NCBI GenBank assembly: GCA_016223135.1
Contig: JACRPQ010000015.1
Location: 1 to 64,000, forward strand
Direction: 5' to 3'
Length of the DNA: 64,000 nt
Origin: Chloroflexota bacterium
Lineage (GTDB): Bacteria; Chloroflexota; Anaerolineae; Anaerolineales; Villigracilaceae
Below, piece after piece: positions 16,110 to 25,637 of the stretch (within the stretch, counting starts at the first letter, position 1; the number at the start of each line of letters is the position of its first letter). A program made the translations under genes and the position numbers. Under the pieces are notes generated by a model. It ran no database searches, had not been told where the DNA came from, and saw nothing but the letters and a program-made list of their open reading frames with translations.

Positions 16110-19100
16110 ATGAAACAAACTGCCGCTTCCCCATCTCTAACCGAGGGAGACAATGGCGCGGGGCAGGAAGTACTGTTTCAAAACAATCCTCTGCCCATGT
16201 GGGTCTATGACTTGGAGACGTATCGTTTCCTTGCCGTCAACGACGCCGCTGTGGACCAGTACGGCTACTCGCGCGAGGAATTCCTCTCCATGCGCATTAC
16301 CGACATCCGCCCTGAGGAGGATGTGCCGCGCCTGTTGGAAGACCTGAAACGAGAACGCCCCGCGCTTCAGCATTCGGGCATTTGGCGGCACCGCCGCAAG
16401 GATGGAAGCATCATTGATGTCGAAATCCACTCCCACACGCTCCCTTACCACGGACGCCCCGCCGTCCTCGTAACTGCTCTGGATATAACAGAACGTGTAC
16501 AAGCGGAGGCGGCGCTCCGCGAACGCGAGGAACACTACCGTGCCATCTTCAACGGCGTGCAGGATGCCATCCTGGTCGAAACCTTCGACGGCAGAATCCT
16601 GGCGGTCAATGACCGCGCTTGCGAAATGTATGGCTACACCCGCGAGGAATTCCTCACCAAGACGATTGCCGACCTGATTCCGCCCGACCAGCCCATTGAG
16701 ATAAGCGAGAAAGAAACGATTTCCCGCCCCGCCCTCGAAACCTACAACCTGCGCGCCAACGGCGAACGTTTCCCCGTGGAAATAAGCGGCAGAGTGCAAA
16801 CCCTCGGCGGCAGGGAAATCCTGCTCATCATCGTGCGCGACATCAGCGAGCGCAAGAAAACCGAGGAAGCCATCCGCTGGCAGAACGCCTACCTGGCGGC
16901 GCTTCAAAAAACGACCCTCGAACTGCTCTCCCAATTGGACCTCGACACCCTCCTGGAGAACATCGTCGAGCGGGCGGGCGCGCTGGTTGGCACAGATGCC
17001 GGTTTTCTTCAACTGCTCGACCCGCAGAGCGGCAAAATGATTCCGCGCGTGGGCAGGGGTGTTCTTGCCGAGATACTTCACCATGAGGTGAGGCTGGGCG
17101 AGGGGGTGACCGGCGTTGTCTGGCAAACGGGTCAGCCTCTGCTTGTTTATGACTACGACCACTGGGAAAACCGCCTTCCCTCGTTGCCCAAAGGGTTGAT
17201 TTCCTCGCTTGCCGGTGTGCCGCTCATCTTCAACGGAGAGGTAATCGGCGTACTTGCTCTCGGCTATGAATTTGCCTCGCACAAGAAACTGACCCATGCC
17301 GATATTGAAATCCTGACCCAATTCGCCCACCTTGCCTCGCTCGCCATCGAAAATGCCACCCTTTTTTCCGCCGCCCGCCGGGAACTGGAGGAAAGAAAAC
17401 AGGTCCAAAAAGCCCTGGCGGAGAGCGAAGCGAAATACCGTACTCTTATCGAGCAGATTCCGGTGGTCGTCTATCTGGACGATGCGCAAACCGAGCTTCC
17501 CGTCACGCGCTTTGTCAGCCCGCGCATTCGGGAACTTGTGGGTTACTCGCCCGAGGAGTGGATGGCAGGTGACTTCGAAATCTGGATACGCAGCATCCAC
17601 CCCGAAGACCGTGAAAGAGTCGTCAACCGCTACCTTACCGCTATGCGGGATGGTTCGCTTTTTGACGAGGAATACCGCCTGTTCAGGCGCGACGGGCGCC
17701 TCATTTGGGTGCGCGATACCGCCTCTGTTCAAACCGACGAAAACGGCAAGCCGCTTCATATACAGGGCGTCGTGCAAGACATCACGGCAGTCAAGGAAGC
17801 GCAAGCCGTCATGCGCCTGCAAAGCGCCGCTCTCGAAGTCGTCGCCAACGCCATTGTCATCACCGACCGAAAGGGTACCATTCAGTGGGTTAACAGCGCC
17901 TACACCCGCCTGACCGGTTACACTCTGGAAGAATCCGTTGGCAAGACTCCCCGCATTCTCTACTCCGGCATACAGGATGAAACATTCTACAAACAACTCT
18001 GGGAGACCATCCTTTCCGGGAAAGTCTGGCGCGGCGAACTCGTCAACAAACGCAAGGACGGCTCGCTCTATCACGAAGAACAGACCATCACCCCTCTGCT
18101 GGATTCGCAGGGACAAATCACACACTTCATCGGCGTCAAGCAGGATATCTCCAGCCGCAAACACGCCGAGGAAGTATTGCGGGAAAGCGAACTGAAATAC
18201 CGCTCGCTGGTCGAACAATTGCCCGCTGTGGTGTACATTGACCGTCTGGATGGAAACGGAGAAACGCTGTTCGTCAGCCATCAGATTGAAAACCTCTTCG
18301 GCGTTTCTGTAGAGGAATGGATGCAAGCCGACATTTCCATCTGGCTCACTCACATTCATCCAGAAGACCGCGAACGGGCGCTCGAAGCCTACCGGCGCCT
18401 CGCGACCTCCCGTGAACCGTATGATTTGGAATACCGCGTGATACGCGGCGATGGAAGTATGATTTGGGTTCACGATACCGCGCGGATTCTTCCCGCTCCC
18501 AATGGCGAGGCATGGCTGCATGGCGTCATGTTCGACATCACCGCTCATAAACAGGCGGAGGAACGCATCCGCCGCCAGGTGGAATACCTCTCCGCTCTGC
18601 GCGAAATTGACCAGGCAATCATCTCCAACTTCGATATGCGGGTGAGCCTGAATTTCCTGCTCTCCCGCGCGGTCAAACTCCTCGCGGCAGACGCCGCCGA
18701 TGTCCTGCTCGTCAACCCTTCCTCCGACATGCTTTACCTCGAAGCGGACGTTGGCTTCCGCACCAGCCTGCCGAAAAATACCCAGGTAAAACTCAGTGAA
18801 AGTTACGCAGGGCGCGCCGCAGAAGAACGGCGCCTCATCCAAATTGCGGACCTGGCGCGCGACCCCAACAACCGCTTTGGGCGCGGCTTTCTGCGCCATG
18901 AGGGTTTTGTCAGTTATTATGGCATGCCGCTCATCGTCAAAGGCAGGGTGCTGGGCGTGCTGGAAGTGTTCCACCGCTCGGCAGTCTCTCACGATGAAGA
19001 ATGGTTCAGCCTGCTGGATGCGCTGGCAGGGCAGGCGGCAATTGCCATCGAAAACACCCAATTATTCAACGATTTACAGCACGAACTGCTGGAAAAAAGG

Positions 19101-19745
19101 CTCGTTGAAGAAGAACTCAGAAAGTCGCATCTTGAATTGGAAAAACGCATCGAAGAACGCACCGCCGATATTCAACGCGTCAACTTCGAACTCCAGCAGG
19201 CGCTGCGCGTCAAGGACGAGTTCCTCGCCAACATGAGCCACGAACTGCGCACGCCGCTCAACGCCGTCATCGGTCTCTCCGACAGCCTGGCGGAGGAAAC
19301 CGCCGGACCCCTGAACGAAAAACAGCGCCGCTACGTCGCCACCATCCGCGAAAGCGGGCAGCATCTGCTCGAACTCATCAACGACATCCTCGACCTCGCC
19401 AAAATCGAATCCGGGCAGGCGGTCCTCAACCGCGAAAAAGTGGATGTGACGGCGGTCTGCCAGTCGAGTCTGCGCATGATCAAGCAGCTGGCGATGAAAA
19501 AGAATCACGAGGTCACGTTTGAAGCGGATGCCAGCATTGGCGCCGTTTGGGCGGATGAACGCCGCCTCAAGCAGATGCTGGTCAACCTGCTCAGCAACGC
19601 CGTCAAGTTCACGCCAGAGAACGGCAAACTCGGCTTGCAGGTGCGCGGTGACCGCGAAAAGAACATCATCACCTTCACCGTTTGGGATACGGGCATTGGC
19701 ATTTCAGAAAAAGACCTGCCGCGTCTCTTCAAGCCCTTTGTGTAA
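16110..19745 (+). CDS. Multi-PAS/GAF hybrid histidine kinase, cut by an internal TAA
   Basis: 1211 residues to the stop. Domains in order are PAS (~20-130), PAS (~140-252), GAF (~265-425), PAS (~440-565), PAS (~570-685), PAS (~690-805), GAF (~815-970), coiled coil, HisKA with H1044 in FLANMSHELRTPLN, and an HATPase N-box NLLSNAVKFTPE. The reading frame stops at codon 1212 (TAA, 19743-19745) just after the F-box RLFKPFV. The same frame then continues with LDAN and the G2 box GTGLGLALV. Homologs have Gln at this place, so a single CAA-to-TAA change explains it. Without the G2 box this product is probably inactive as a kinase. Confidence 0.85.
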   Translation: MKQTAASPSLTEGDNGAGQEVLFQNNPLPMWVYDLETYRFLAVNDAAVDQYGYSREEFLSMRITDIRPEEDVPRLLEDLKRERPALQHSGIWRHRRKDGSIIDVEIHSHTLPYHGRPAVLVTALDITERVQAEAALREREEHYRAIFNGVQDAILVETFDGRILAVNDRACEMYGYTREEFLTKTIADLIPPDQPIEISEKETISRPALETYNLRANGERFPVEISGRVQTLGGREILLIIVRDISERKKTEEAIRWQNAYLAALQKTTLELLSQLDLDTLLENIVERAGALVGTDAGFLQLLDPQSGKMIPRVGRGVLAEILHHEVRLGEGVTGVVWQTGQPLLVYDYDHWENRLPSLPKGLISSLAGVPLIFNGEVIGVLALGYEFASHKKLTHADIEILTQFAHLASLAIENATLFSAARRELEERKQVQKALAESEAKYRTLIEQIPVVVYLDDAQTELPVTRFVSPRIRELVGYSPEEWMAGDFEIWIRSIHPEDRERVVNRYLTAMRDGSLFDEEYRLFRRDGRLIWVRDTASVQTDENGKPLHIQGVVQDITAVKEAQAVMRLQSAALEVVANAIVITDRKGTIQWVNSAYTRLTGYTLEESVGKTPRILYSGIQDETFYKQLWETILSGKVWRGELVNKRKDGSLYHEEQTITPLLDSQGQITHFIGVKQDISSRKHAEEVLRESELKYRSLVEQLPAVVYIDRLDGNGETLFVSHQIENLFGVSVEEWMQADISIWLTHIHPEDRERALEAYRRLATSREPYDLEYRVIRGDGSMIWVHDTARILPAPNGEAWLHGVMFDITAHKQAEERIRRQVEYLSALREIDQAIISNFDMRVSLNFLLSRAVKLLAADAADVLLVNPSSDMLYLEADVGFRTSLPKNTQVKLSESYAGRAAEERRLIQIADLARDPNNRFGRGFLRHEGFVSYYGMPLIVKGRVLGVLEVFHRSAVSHDEEWFSLLDALAGQAAIAIENTQLFNDLQHELLEKRLVEEELRKSHLELEKRIEERTADIQRVNFELQQALRVKDEFLANMSHELRTPLNAVIGLSDSLAEETAGPLNEKQRRYVATIRESGQHLLELINDILDLAKIESGQAVLNREKVDVTAVCQSSLRMIKQLAMKKNHEVTFEADASIGAVWADERRLKQMLVNLLSNAVKFTPENGKLGLQVRGDREKNIITFTVWDTGIGISEKDLPRLFKPFV

Positions 19746-20354
19746 TTGGATGCCAACCTGGCGCGCCAGGCAAGCGGCACGGGGCTGGGGCTGGCGCTGG
19801 TGGCGAAAATGGCGGCGCTGCACGGCGGCAGGGTGGGGGTGGAAAGCCAGCCCGGCCAGGGCAGTCGTTTCACGATTCACCTGCCTTGGGAATCGGCGCT
19901 GGTAACCGGTCCCCTGCAGGAATGGAAAACCGGCAAACTCCGGCCGGAACAAAAACACGCCGAAAACAGAAAACATACTATCCTCTTGGTGGATGACACC
20001 GAAGAAGTGATCATGCTCATCCGCGACTATCTGGAATACAACGGTTTCAAAGTGGCAATTGCCCATAATGGCATTGAGGGCATTACCCAGGCGGAAATCG
20101 TACAGCCCAGCCTCATCCTCATGGACGTGCAAATGCCAGCCATGGACGGGCTGGAAGCCACCCGCAAAATTCGGCAAATCCCCTCTCTCCAGCATGTGCC
20201 TATCATTGCCCTCACCGCGCTTGCCATGCGCGGCGACCGCGAGCGCTGTTTCGAAGCCGGCATGAACGGCTACATCAGCAAACCTGTGGACCTCAAAGCG
20301 CTCGTTCAAGTCATCCAAGATCACCTTCCCAAATCGGAGGCATCCGCCGCATGA
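19746..20354 (+). CDS. 3' part of the broken hybrid kinase: ATPase end plus receiver domain
   Basis: In frame with the upstream kinase, separated only by TAA. It begins with the G2-box segment ASGTGLGLALVAKMAALHGG and TIHLPWE. Then comes a receiver with LLVDDTEEVIML, phospho-Asp in LILMDVQMPAMDG, Thr in IALTALAM and Lys in YISKPVDL. A TTG at 19746 could start translation, but there is no ribosome-binding site suited to it, so I read it as the 3' piece of one 1414-residue gene (16110-20354). The receiver alone could still be functional. Stop overlaps the next gene (ATGA). Confidence 0.75.
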   Translation: MDANLARQASGTGLGLALVAKMAALHGGRVGVESQPGQGSRFTIHLPWESALVTGPLQEWKTGKLRPEQKHAENRKHTILLVDDTEEVIMLIRDYLEYNGFKVAIAHNGIEGITQAEIVQPSLILMDVQMPAMDGLEATRKIRQIPSLQHVPIIALTALAMRGDRERCFEAGMNGYISKPVDLKALVQVIQDHLPKSEASAA

Positions 20355-21829
20355 GCACCATCCTGATTGTGGACGATGAACCTGCCGGACGGAACGTCAT
20401 CGAATCCGTCCTGTTCAACCAGGGCTATACCCTGGAGTTTGCCGTCAACGGGCGAGACGCGCTCAAGAAAGCCAAAGCGCTCAAACCCGACCTGATTCTG
20501 CTGGACCTGATGATGCCTGAAATGGACGGCATGCAGGTCTGCCAGCGCCTGCGCAGCGACCGGGAACTGGCAGAAGTGCCGGTGGTCATGGTCACCGCCC
20601 TCGACGACCGCAACCTGCGCATTGCCTGTCTGGACGCCGGCGCCGACGACTTCATCACCAAACCGTTCGACCGCGCCGAACTGCGCGCCCGCGTCCGCAC
20701 CATCACCCGCCTCAACCGCTACCGCCTCCTGCATGACCGCGACCTGATCACCACATGGATCGCGGAAAAAGCCAGCGACGGTTACCTGCAAGTGGATACC
20801 GAAGACCACATCCTCTTCATCAACCAGCGCGCCCGCTTCTACCTCGGCTTGGATCCGCAATCCAAAGAACCGGTCTCCGAGACATTTTTGGAACTCGTCT
20901 CGCGTCAATACATGCTTCATCCGGAGCCTGCCTGGGCGGGCTGGCCCCTTGCCCTGCAAAACCCGGCGCAAAACCGCTTCCTCGTCCGCCCCGAAACCGA
21001 GTCCGCGCATGAATTCTGGCTGGAGGCGGCGGTCTTCGAGCCTCCCTCGGTCCACGAGGACATGCCTCAAACGCGCATCCTGCGCCTGCGCGACGTGACC
21101 GCCGAAATCCTGAACCGCCGCAACACCCGCAGTTTTGGCGAAGCGGTCACCCACAAAATCCGCACGCCGGTCACTCACATCGTCTCCAGCCTCGACCTGC
21201 TCGCCCGCCTGGCGCCCAAACTCTCGGCGGATGAAATTTCCCAACTGGCTGGCACCGCCTTGCGGGGCGCCAAACGCCTGCAGGAAACGCTCGACCGCAT
21301 TCTCAAATACTCCAACATCATCCCCTCCGCCGATTCGGCTGGCGGATTCCCGCTTGTCAATTTGAAGCCCCTGCTGGAGCGAATTGCGGCGGAAGTCGGC
21401 ATTTCCTCGCTGGCGGTCACAATCTCCGCCGAGGTGCAGGAAGCGAAACTGGCGCTTTCGCTGCCTTCGCTGGAGGTTGTGTTGTGGGAAATACTGGGCA
21501 ACTCCAAAAAATTCCATCCTGCCGGTTCCCCCGTCGTTACAGTGGATGTCTTTCGCAGTCGTGCGGGGCAAATCACCCTGCGCCTCAGCGACGACGGCGT
21601 GACGCTCTCGCCGCGGCAGTTGTCCATTGCCATGCTGCCCTACTATCAGGGTGAAAAGGACTTCACCGGCGAGGCGCCCGGCATGGGGCTGGGGCTTTCC
21701 ACCGTCAACGCCATTGTATGGGGCGCGGGCGGTTCCTGCCGCATCATGAACCGCGAGACGGGCGCCGGCGTCACAGTGGAACTTGCCGTTCCCGAAACCC
21801 GCGAAAAAGAGGAGACACAATTGCAATGA
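20351..21829 (+). CDS. Receiver-PAS-histidine kinase
   Basis: 492 residues. N-terminal receiver (1-120) with ILIVDDEPAGRN, LILLDLMMPEMDG and DFITKPFDR. PAS-like domain (~135-255). HisKA-like helix with His in AVTHKIRTPVTHIV (a variant of SHELRTPL), and an HATPase with N-box WEILGNSKKF and G2-like GMGLGLSTVNAI. It resembles kinases that receive phosphate and relay it. It overlaps genes on both sides by 4 bp, so it is co-translated with the broken hybrid kinase and the HD-GYP regulator. Confidence 0.85.
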   Translation: MSTILIVDDEPAGRNVIESVLFNQGYTLEFAVNGRDALKKAKALKPDLILLDLMMPEMDGMQVCQRLRSDRELAEVPVVMVTALDDRNLRIACLDAGADDFITKPFDRAELRARVRTITRLNRYRLLHDRDLITTWIAEKASDGYLQVDTEDHILFINQRARFYLGLDPQSKEPVSETFLELVSRQYMLHPEPAWAGWPLALQNPAQNRFLVRPETESAHEFWLEAAVFEPPSVHEDMPQTRILRLRDVTAEILNRRNTRSFGEAVTHKIRTPVTHIVSSLDLLARLAPKLSADEISQLAGTALRGAKRLQETLDRILKYSNIIPSADSAGGFPLVNLKPLLERIAAEVGISSLAVTISAEVQEAKLALSLPSLEVVLWEILGNSKKFHPAGSPVVTVDVFRSRAGQITLRLSDDGVTLSPRQLSIAMLPYYQGEKDFTGEAPGMGLGLSTVNAIVWGAGGSCRIMNRETGAGVTVELAVPETREKEETQLQ

Positions 21830-22815
21830 ACGGAAACATCAGCACCATCCTCATCGTGGACGACGACCCTGCCAACCGCGAAACCCTCCTGTCCATGCTC
21901 GAGCCGGAAGGCTACCAACTGGCAACCGCCGAAAACGGCTGGCAGGCGCTCGAACAGGCAAAGACCATTCAGCCGGATGTCATCCTGCTGGACGTGATGA
22001 TGCCCGGCATGAACGGCTTCGAAGTCTGCCGCCAGATTCGAGCGGAACAAAAACTTGCCGAAGTGCCCATCCTGTTCCTCACTGCCCTCGATGACCACGA
22101 TTCCCGAATCACCGGCATCGCTGCCGGCGGCGATGACTTCATCACCAAACCCTTCAACCGCCATGAACTGCGCACGCGCCTGCGCACCATTACCCAGTTG
22201 AACCGCTTCCGTAAACTGCTGGATGAACGCAAAAAACTCGAAGATGCGCATCGCCAGCTTCTGAACGCCTATGACCAGACCATCGAAGGCTGGTCGCGCG
22301 CTCTTGACCTGCGCGACAAGGAAACCGAAGGACATTCGCAGCGCGTCACCCAACTCACCCTTGCCCTTGCCAAAGCCGCCGGGCTGGATGATGAAACGCT
22401 CGTCCACATCCGCCGCGGCGCGCTCCTGCACGACATCGGCAAACTCGGCATCCCCGACTCCGTTCTGCTGAAACCCTCCAACCTCGACGAGGACGAATGG
22501 GAACTCATGCGCCAGCATCCGCAAATGGCATACGACATGCTGTATCCCATCGAATACCTGCGCCCCGCCATCGAAATTCCCTACTGTCATCACGAAAAAT
22601 GGGACGGCACCGGCTACCCGCGCCGCTTGAAGGGCGAAGAGATTCCGCTCTCCGCCCGTCTCTTCGCCGTTGTGGACGTGTGGGATGCCTTGACCTCTGA
22701 CCGTCCCTACCGCCCCGCCTGGTCCGCCGAACAAGCCCTTGCCTACATCCACGAACAATCCGGCAAACACTTCGACCCGTACGTGGTGGAACTGTTCCTC
22801 GGCATCCATCACTAG
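21826..22815 (+). CDS. Response regulator with HD-GYP c-di-GMP phosphodiesterase domain
   Basis: 329 residues, RpfG-like. Receiver (1-125): ILIVDDDPANRE, VILLDVMMPGMNG, DFITKPFNRHE. HD-GYP domain: metal-binding H202-D203 in LLHDIGKLGIPD, then HHEKWDGTGYP with G263-Y264-P265, and VVDVWDALTSDRPYR. Expected to hydrolyse cyclic di-GMP upon phosphorylation. I chose the ATG at 21826, which overlaps the previous stop, over an upstream in-frame start inside the neighbouring gene. Terminal output of the phosphorelay 16110-22815. Confidence 0.92.
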   Translation: MNGNISTILIVDDDPANRETLLSMLEPEGYQLATAENGWQALEQAKTIQPDVILLDVMMPGMNGFEVCRQIRAEQKLAEVPILFLTALDDHDSRITGIAAGGDDFITKPFNRHELRTRLRTITQLNRFRKLLDERKKLEDAHRQLLNAYDQTIEGWSRALDLRDKETEGHSQRVTQLTLALAKAAGLDDETLVHIRRGALLHDIGKLGIPDSVLLKPSNLDEDEWELMRQHPQMAYDMLYPIEYLRPAIEIPYCHHEKWDGTGYPRRLKGEEIPLSARLFAVVDVWDALTSDRPYRPAWSAEQALAYIHEQSGKHFDPYVVELFLGIHH

Positions 22816-22878
22816 CGAAACGCATAGATCCTAAAGGTTTCCTTCAAGACCTTTACGGTCTGCTAAGGGGGCGCCGCT

Positions 22879-23031
22879 TATGGCTTTCTCATTATCGCTC
22901 GACGGAATCAATTTTTGTACACGGATCACACGGATGCTACGGAATTCTCCGTGAAAAACGGAAATAAAGCCGTTCATTCCGCGAAATCCGTGTACAAAGA
23001 AGGCTCGCATCCAGACTTTAAGAAAGCCATA
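22879..23031. repeat. Nested palindromic elements between HD-GYP gene and PBP gene
   Basis: Outer arms TATGGCTTTCT (22879-22889) and AGAAAGCCATA (23021-23031) are perfect. Inner arms TTTGTACACGGAT (22914-22926) and ATCCGTGTACAAA (22986-22998) are a perfect 13 bp pair around ACGGATCACACGGATG-type sequence. The layout suggests one element inserted within another. No gene in this 270 bp gap. Confidence 0.6.
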
Positions 23032-23085
23032 GGGCGCTGCTGTTTGGATATGGGATAAGAGCAGGCTTTGTGGTTTAATACCCTT

Positions 23086-25599
23086 ATGCCCTCCATCCTC
23101 CCCATCCTGCGCGCGCGGCGCGAACGACGCATTGCCCGGCGGCGCGAACGGGCAGATCGCTCGCGCAGTTTCCTGCTCAGCGCGGGAATGCTCCTCTCCC
23201 TGCTGACCGCCGCCCTCCTCCTCGCCGCCGCCTTCCTCTACGCCGACCTGACGCGCAGCCTGCCCTCCCCCCAACTCATCCCCCTCCTGCTCAACCCGCC
23301 CGACGGGCTGCTCCTCCAGCCCACACGCATCACCGACCGCACGGGCGAACATACCCTCTACACCTTCGCTCCCTCCGATTCGCCGCGCCGTTACATTCCC
23401 CTCGGCGAGACCAATCCGCAGCGCCTGCCCCAAGCCCTCGCCGACGCCGTCATCGCCCGCTCCGACCCAAACTTCTGGAAGCACGCCGGCTACAACCTGA
23501 CCTCACTTACCAATTACCAATTACACGATACCCTCGCCCAGCGCCTCGTCTTTGACCTGCTGCTTTTCAATGAACCGCCCTCCCTGCGCCGCGCCCTGCG
23601 CGAACGCCTCCTTGCCGCGCAAATTACCGCCGAATTTGGACGCACCCAAATCCTCGAGTGGTATCTCAACTCTGCAAACTTCGGTCGCTATGCCTTTGGC
23701 GCCGAAGCCGCCGCTCAACTCTATTTCGGCAAATCTGCCGCCGAACTGACGGCAGCCGAAGCCGCCATCCTTGCCGCCGTCAGCGACGCGCCCAGCCTCA
23801 ACCCGCACGACGCCCCCCAGACCGCCCTCGAACGCGGCGAGGAAACCATTCGGAAGATGTCTGCACTCGGACTTCTTTCCGACGAGGCGACCGCCAACGC
23901 TTTGGGCGAATCCCCCCGCTTTCAGCCCCCGCCTCCGACTCCGCCTCAGCCTGCTCCTGCCTTCGTCAACCTGCTCCTCGCCCAATTGGATTCCCAATTC
24001 CCGCGCGAACGCATCGAGCGCGGCGGACTGACCATCATCTCCACGCTGGACTTTGACTTGCAAAAGCAAGCCTCCTGCCTCACCGCCTTCTATGCCGCGC
24101 GGCTGGCAGGTTTACCCGACCCGCTCATCGAATGCGATGCGCTGCGCTACCTTCCTGCGCTGCCGCCCGGTCTCACATCGGCGGATTCATCCGCCAGCGC
24201 CATCATCACCGATCCCAAAAAGGGACAAGTCCTTGCGCTGGTGGGAGAGACGTTTCAGGCGCAGGAAACGCCTCTGGTCGGCGCACACAGCCCGGGGTCC
24301 AGTTTGGATGCGTTCGTTTATCTGACCGCTTTCACGCGCGGCTTGAGTCCCGCCTCGCTGATTTGGGACATCCCCGGCAAGACCTCCGTCCAAAACTTCG
24401 ACGGCGTCCATCATGGACCGATGCGTCTGCGGGTGGCGCTGGCAAACGATTATCCCGCGCCCGCCGCGCAAGTGCTGGCGCAGATGGGCGCCGAGAACGT
24501 GACCAAGATTGCGGAGTCGTTCGGCGTCTCGCGGGATGCGCCGGTGAGTTTATGGAAGGCGGCGGGAGCGTATGGGGTCTTCGCGCAGAACGGCGTGTAC
24601 TTTGGGCAGAACGTGGGCGGTGACTTTGTACCGGTCACGATTCTGCGTGTGGAGGGCGGCGACGGGAGCGTCTGGCTGGATTGGTCCACGCCGCAGGTAA
24701 AGCCGGTGGTCACGCCCGGGCTGGCATATCTGGTGAATCATTCCCTGAGCGATGAAACTGCCCGCACAGGCTGGCTGCGCGACACCCGCCTGCTGGAGGT
24801 GGACAGACCCGCCGCCGTGAAATTGGGACAAACGGAAAACGGCTTCGACACCTGGACAATCGGCTATTCGCCTTTGCGCGTGGTTGCGGTTTGGACGGGT
24901 TCGCGCGCCGACACCAAACTTTCCCCCCGTGCGCCGGCAACGCTTTGGAAGGCGCTCATGCAGGCTGCCTCGCAGAACCTCCCGCCCGAGGATTGGGCGC
25001 TGCCGCTGGAGGTTTCGGTGGTCAATGTGTGTGACCCTTCGGGGATGCTGCCCACGCCCGATTGCCCCAATATCGTCAACGAAGTTTTCCTCCACGGCAG
25101 TGAGCCGCAGCATGCCGATACCATGTACCGCCGCTTTGCCGTCAACCGCGAGACAAACCTGCTGGCGACGGTGTTCACCCTGCCGCAGCTCATCGAGGAG
25201 CGCGTGTATCTGGTTGTTCCGCCGGAGGCGCGCGCCTGGGCGGAAGGCGCCGGGCTGGCAATCCCTCCCTCCGCCTATGATGTGATTCAAGCGCCGCCCT
25301 TCAACCCCGATGTGAACATCTCCACGCCCGCCCTTTTTGCCGAGGTCAGCGGCACGGTGCGCATCGAAGGCACGGCGGCAGGGGCGGACTTTGTCTCGTA
25401 TCGCGTGCTGGTGGGACAGGGCTTGGACCCGCGCGAGTGGATTCAAATCGGCGAAGGGACGGAAGCCGTTGCCAACGGTTTGCTGGCGGAGTGGGATACC
25501 AGCGGGATAAGCGGGTTGTACGCTGTGCAATTGCAGGTCATCCGCAGCGACCAGCGTGTGGATACCGCCATCATTCAGGTGACGGTTACACAACGGTAA
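23086..25599 (+). CDS. Class A penicillin-binding protein homolog with altered catalytic motifs
   Basis: 837 residues. Short Arg-rich cytoplasmic N-terminus and one membrane helix (~28-52). GT51-like domain (~90-290) recognisable by WYLNSANFGRYAFGAEAAAQ and YFGKSAAELTAAEAAILA. Transpeptidase-like domain (~350-680), then a C-terminal extension of about 150 residues with an Ig/FN3-like end. The usual glycosyltransferase EDxxF motif reads S126-D127-PNF, so the catalytic Glu is missing. The SxxK motif in PGSSLDAF has Asp408 in place of Lys, and KTG is KLG. It may be a structural pseudoenzyme. TNYQLH at ~143-148 comes from an ATTACCA heptamer tract (23506-23526). Confidence 0.8.
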   Translation: MPSILPILRARRERRIARRRERADRSRSFLLSAGMLLSLLTAALLLAAAFLYADLTRSLPSPQLIPLLLNPPDGLLLQPTRITDRTGEHTLYTFAPSDSPRRYIPLGETNPQRLPQALADAVIARSDPNFWKHAGYNLTSLTNYQLHDTLAQRLVFDLLLFNEPPSLRRALRERLLAAQITAEFGRTQILEWYLNSANFGRYAFGAEAAAQLYFGKSAAELTAAEAAILAAVSDAPSLNPHDAPQTALERGEETIRKMSALGLLSDEATANALGESPRFQPPPPTPPQPAPAFVNLLLAQLDSQFPRERIERGGLTIISTLDFDLQKQASCLTAFYAARLAGLPDPLIECDALRYLPALPPGLTSADSSASAIITDPKKGQVLALVGETFQAQETPLVGAHSPGSSLDAFVYLTAFTRGLSPASLIWDIPGKTSVQNFDGVHHGPMRLRVALANDYPAPAAQVLAQMGAENVTKIAESFGVSRDAPVSLWKAAGAYGVFAQNGVYFGQNVGGDFVPVTILRVEGGDGSVWLDWSTPQVKPVVTPGLAYLVNHSLSDETARTGWLRDTRLLEVDRPAAVKLGQTENGFDTWTIGYSPLRVVAVWTGSRADTKLSPRAPATLWKALMQAASQNLPPEDWALPLEVSVVNVCDPSGMLPTPDCPNIVNEVFLHGSEPQHADTMYRRFAVNRETNLLATVFTLPQLIEERVYLVVPPEARAWAEGAGLAIPPSAYDVIQAPPFNPDVNISTPALFAEVSGTVRIEGTAAGADFVSYRVLVGQGLDPREWIQIGEGTEAVANGLLAEWDTSGISGLYAVQLQVIRSDQRVDTAIIQVTVTQR

Positions 25600-25637
25600 G
25601 CGCCGGGAAACCAGCTGCCGCGTTTATAATTGCGCCG

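Noticed and set aside
16137-19061. 974-codon minus-strand frame opposite the hybrid kinase
   Set aside because: Mirror of a high-GC gene whose plus-strand product has PAS, GAF and HisKA motifs; no ribosome-binding site.
19743-19745. TAA recoded as Gln (alternative genetic code)
   Set aside because: Other genes in the window end normally at TAA, for example hemB, the radical SAM gene and the set 1 lipoprotein, so general recoding is unlikely.
20321-21826. 501-codon minus-strand frame opposite the receiver-kinase
   Set aside because: Shadow of a gene with receiver and kinase motifs.
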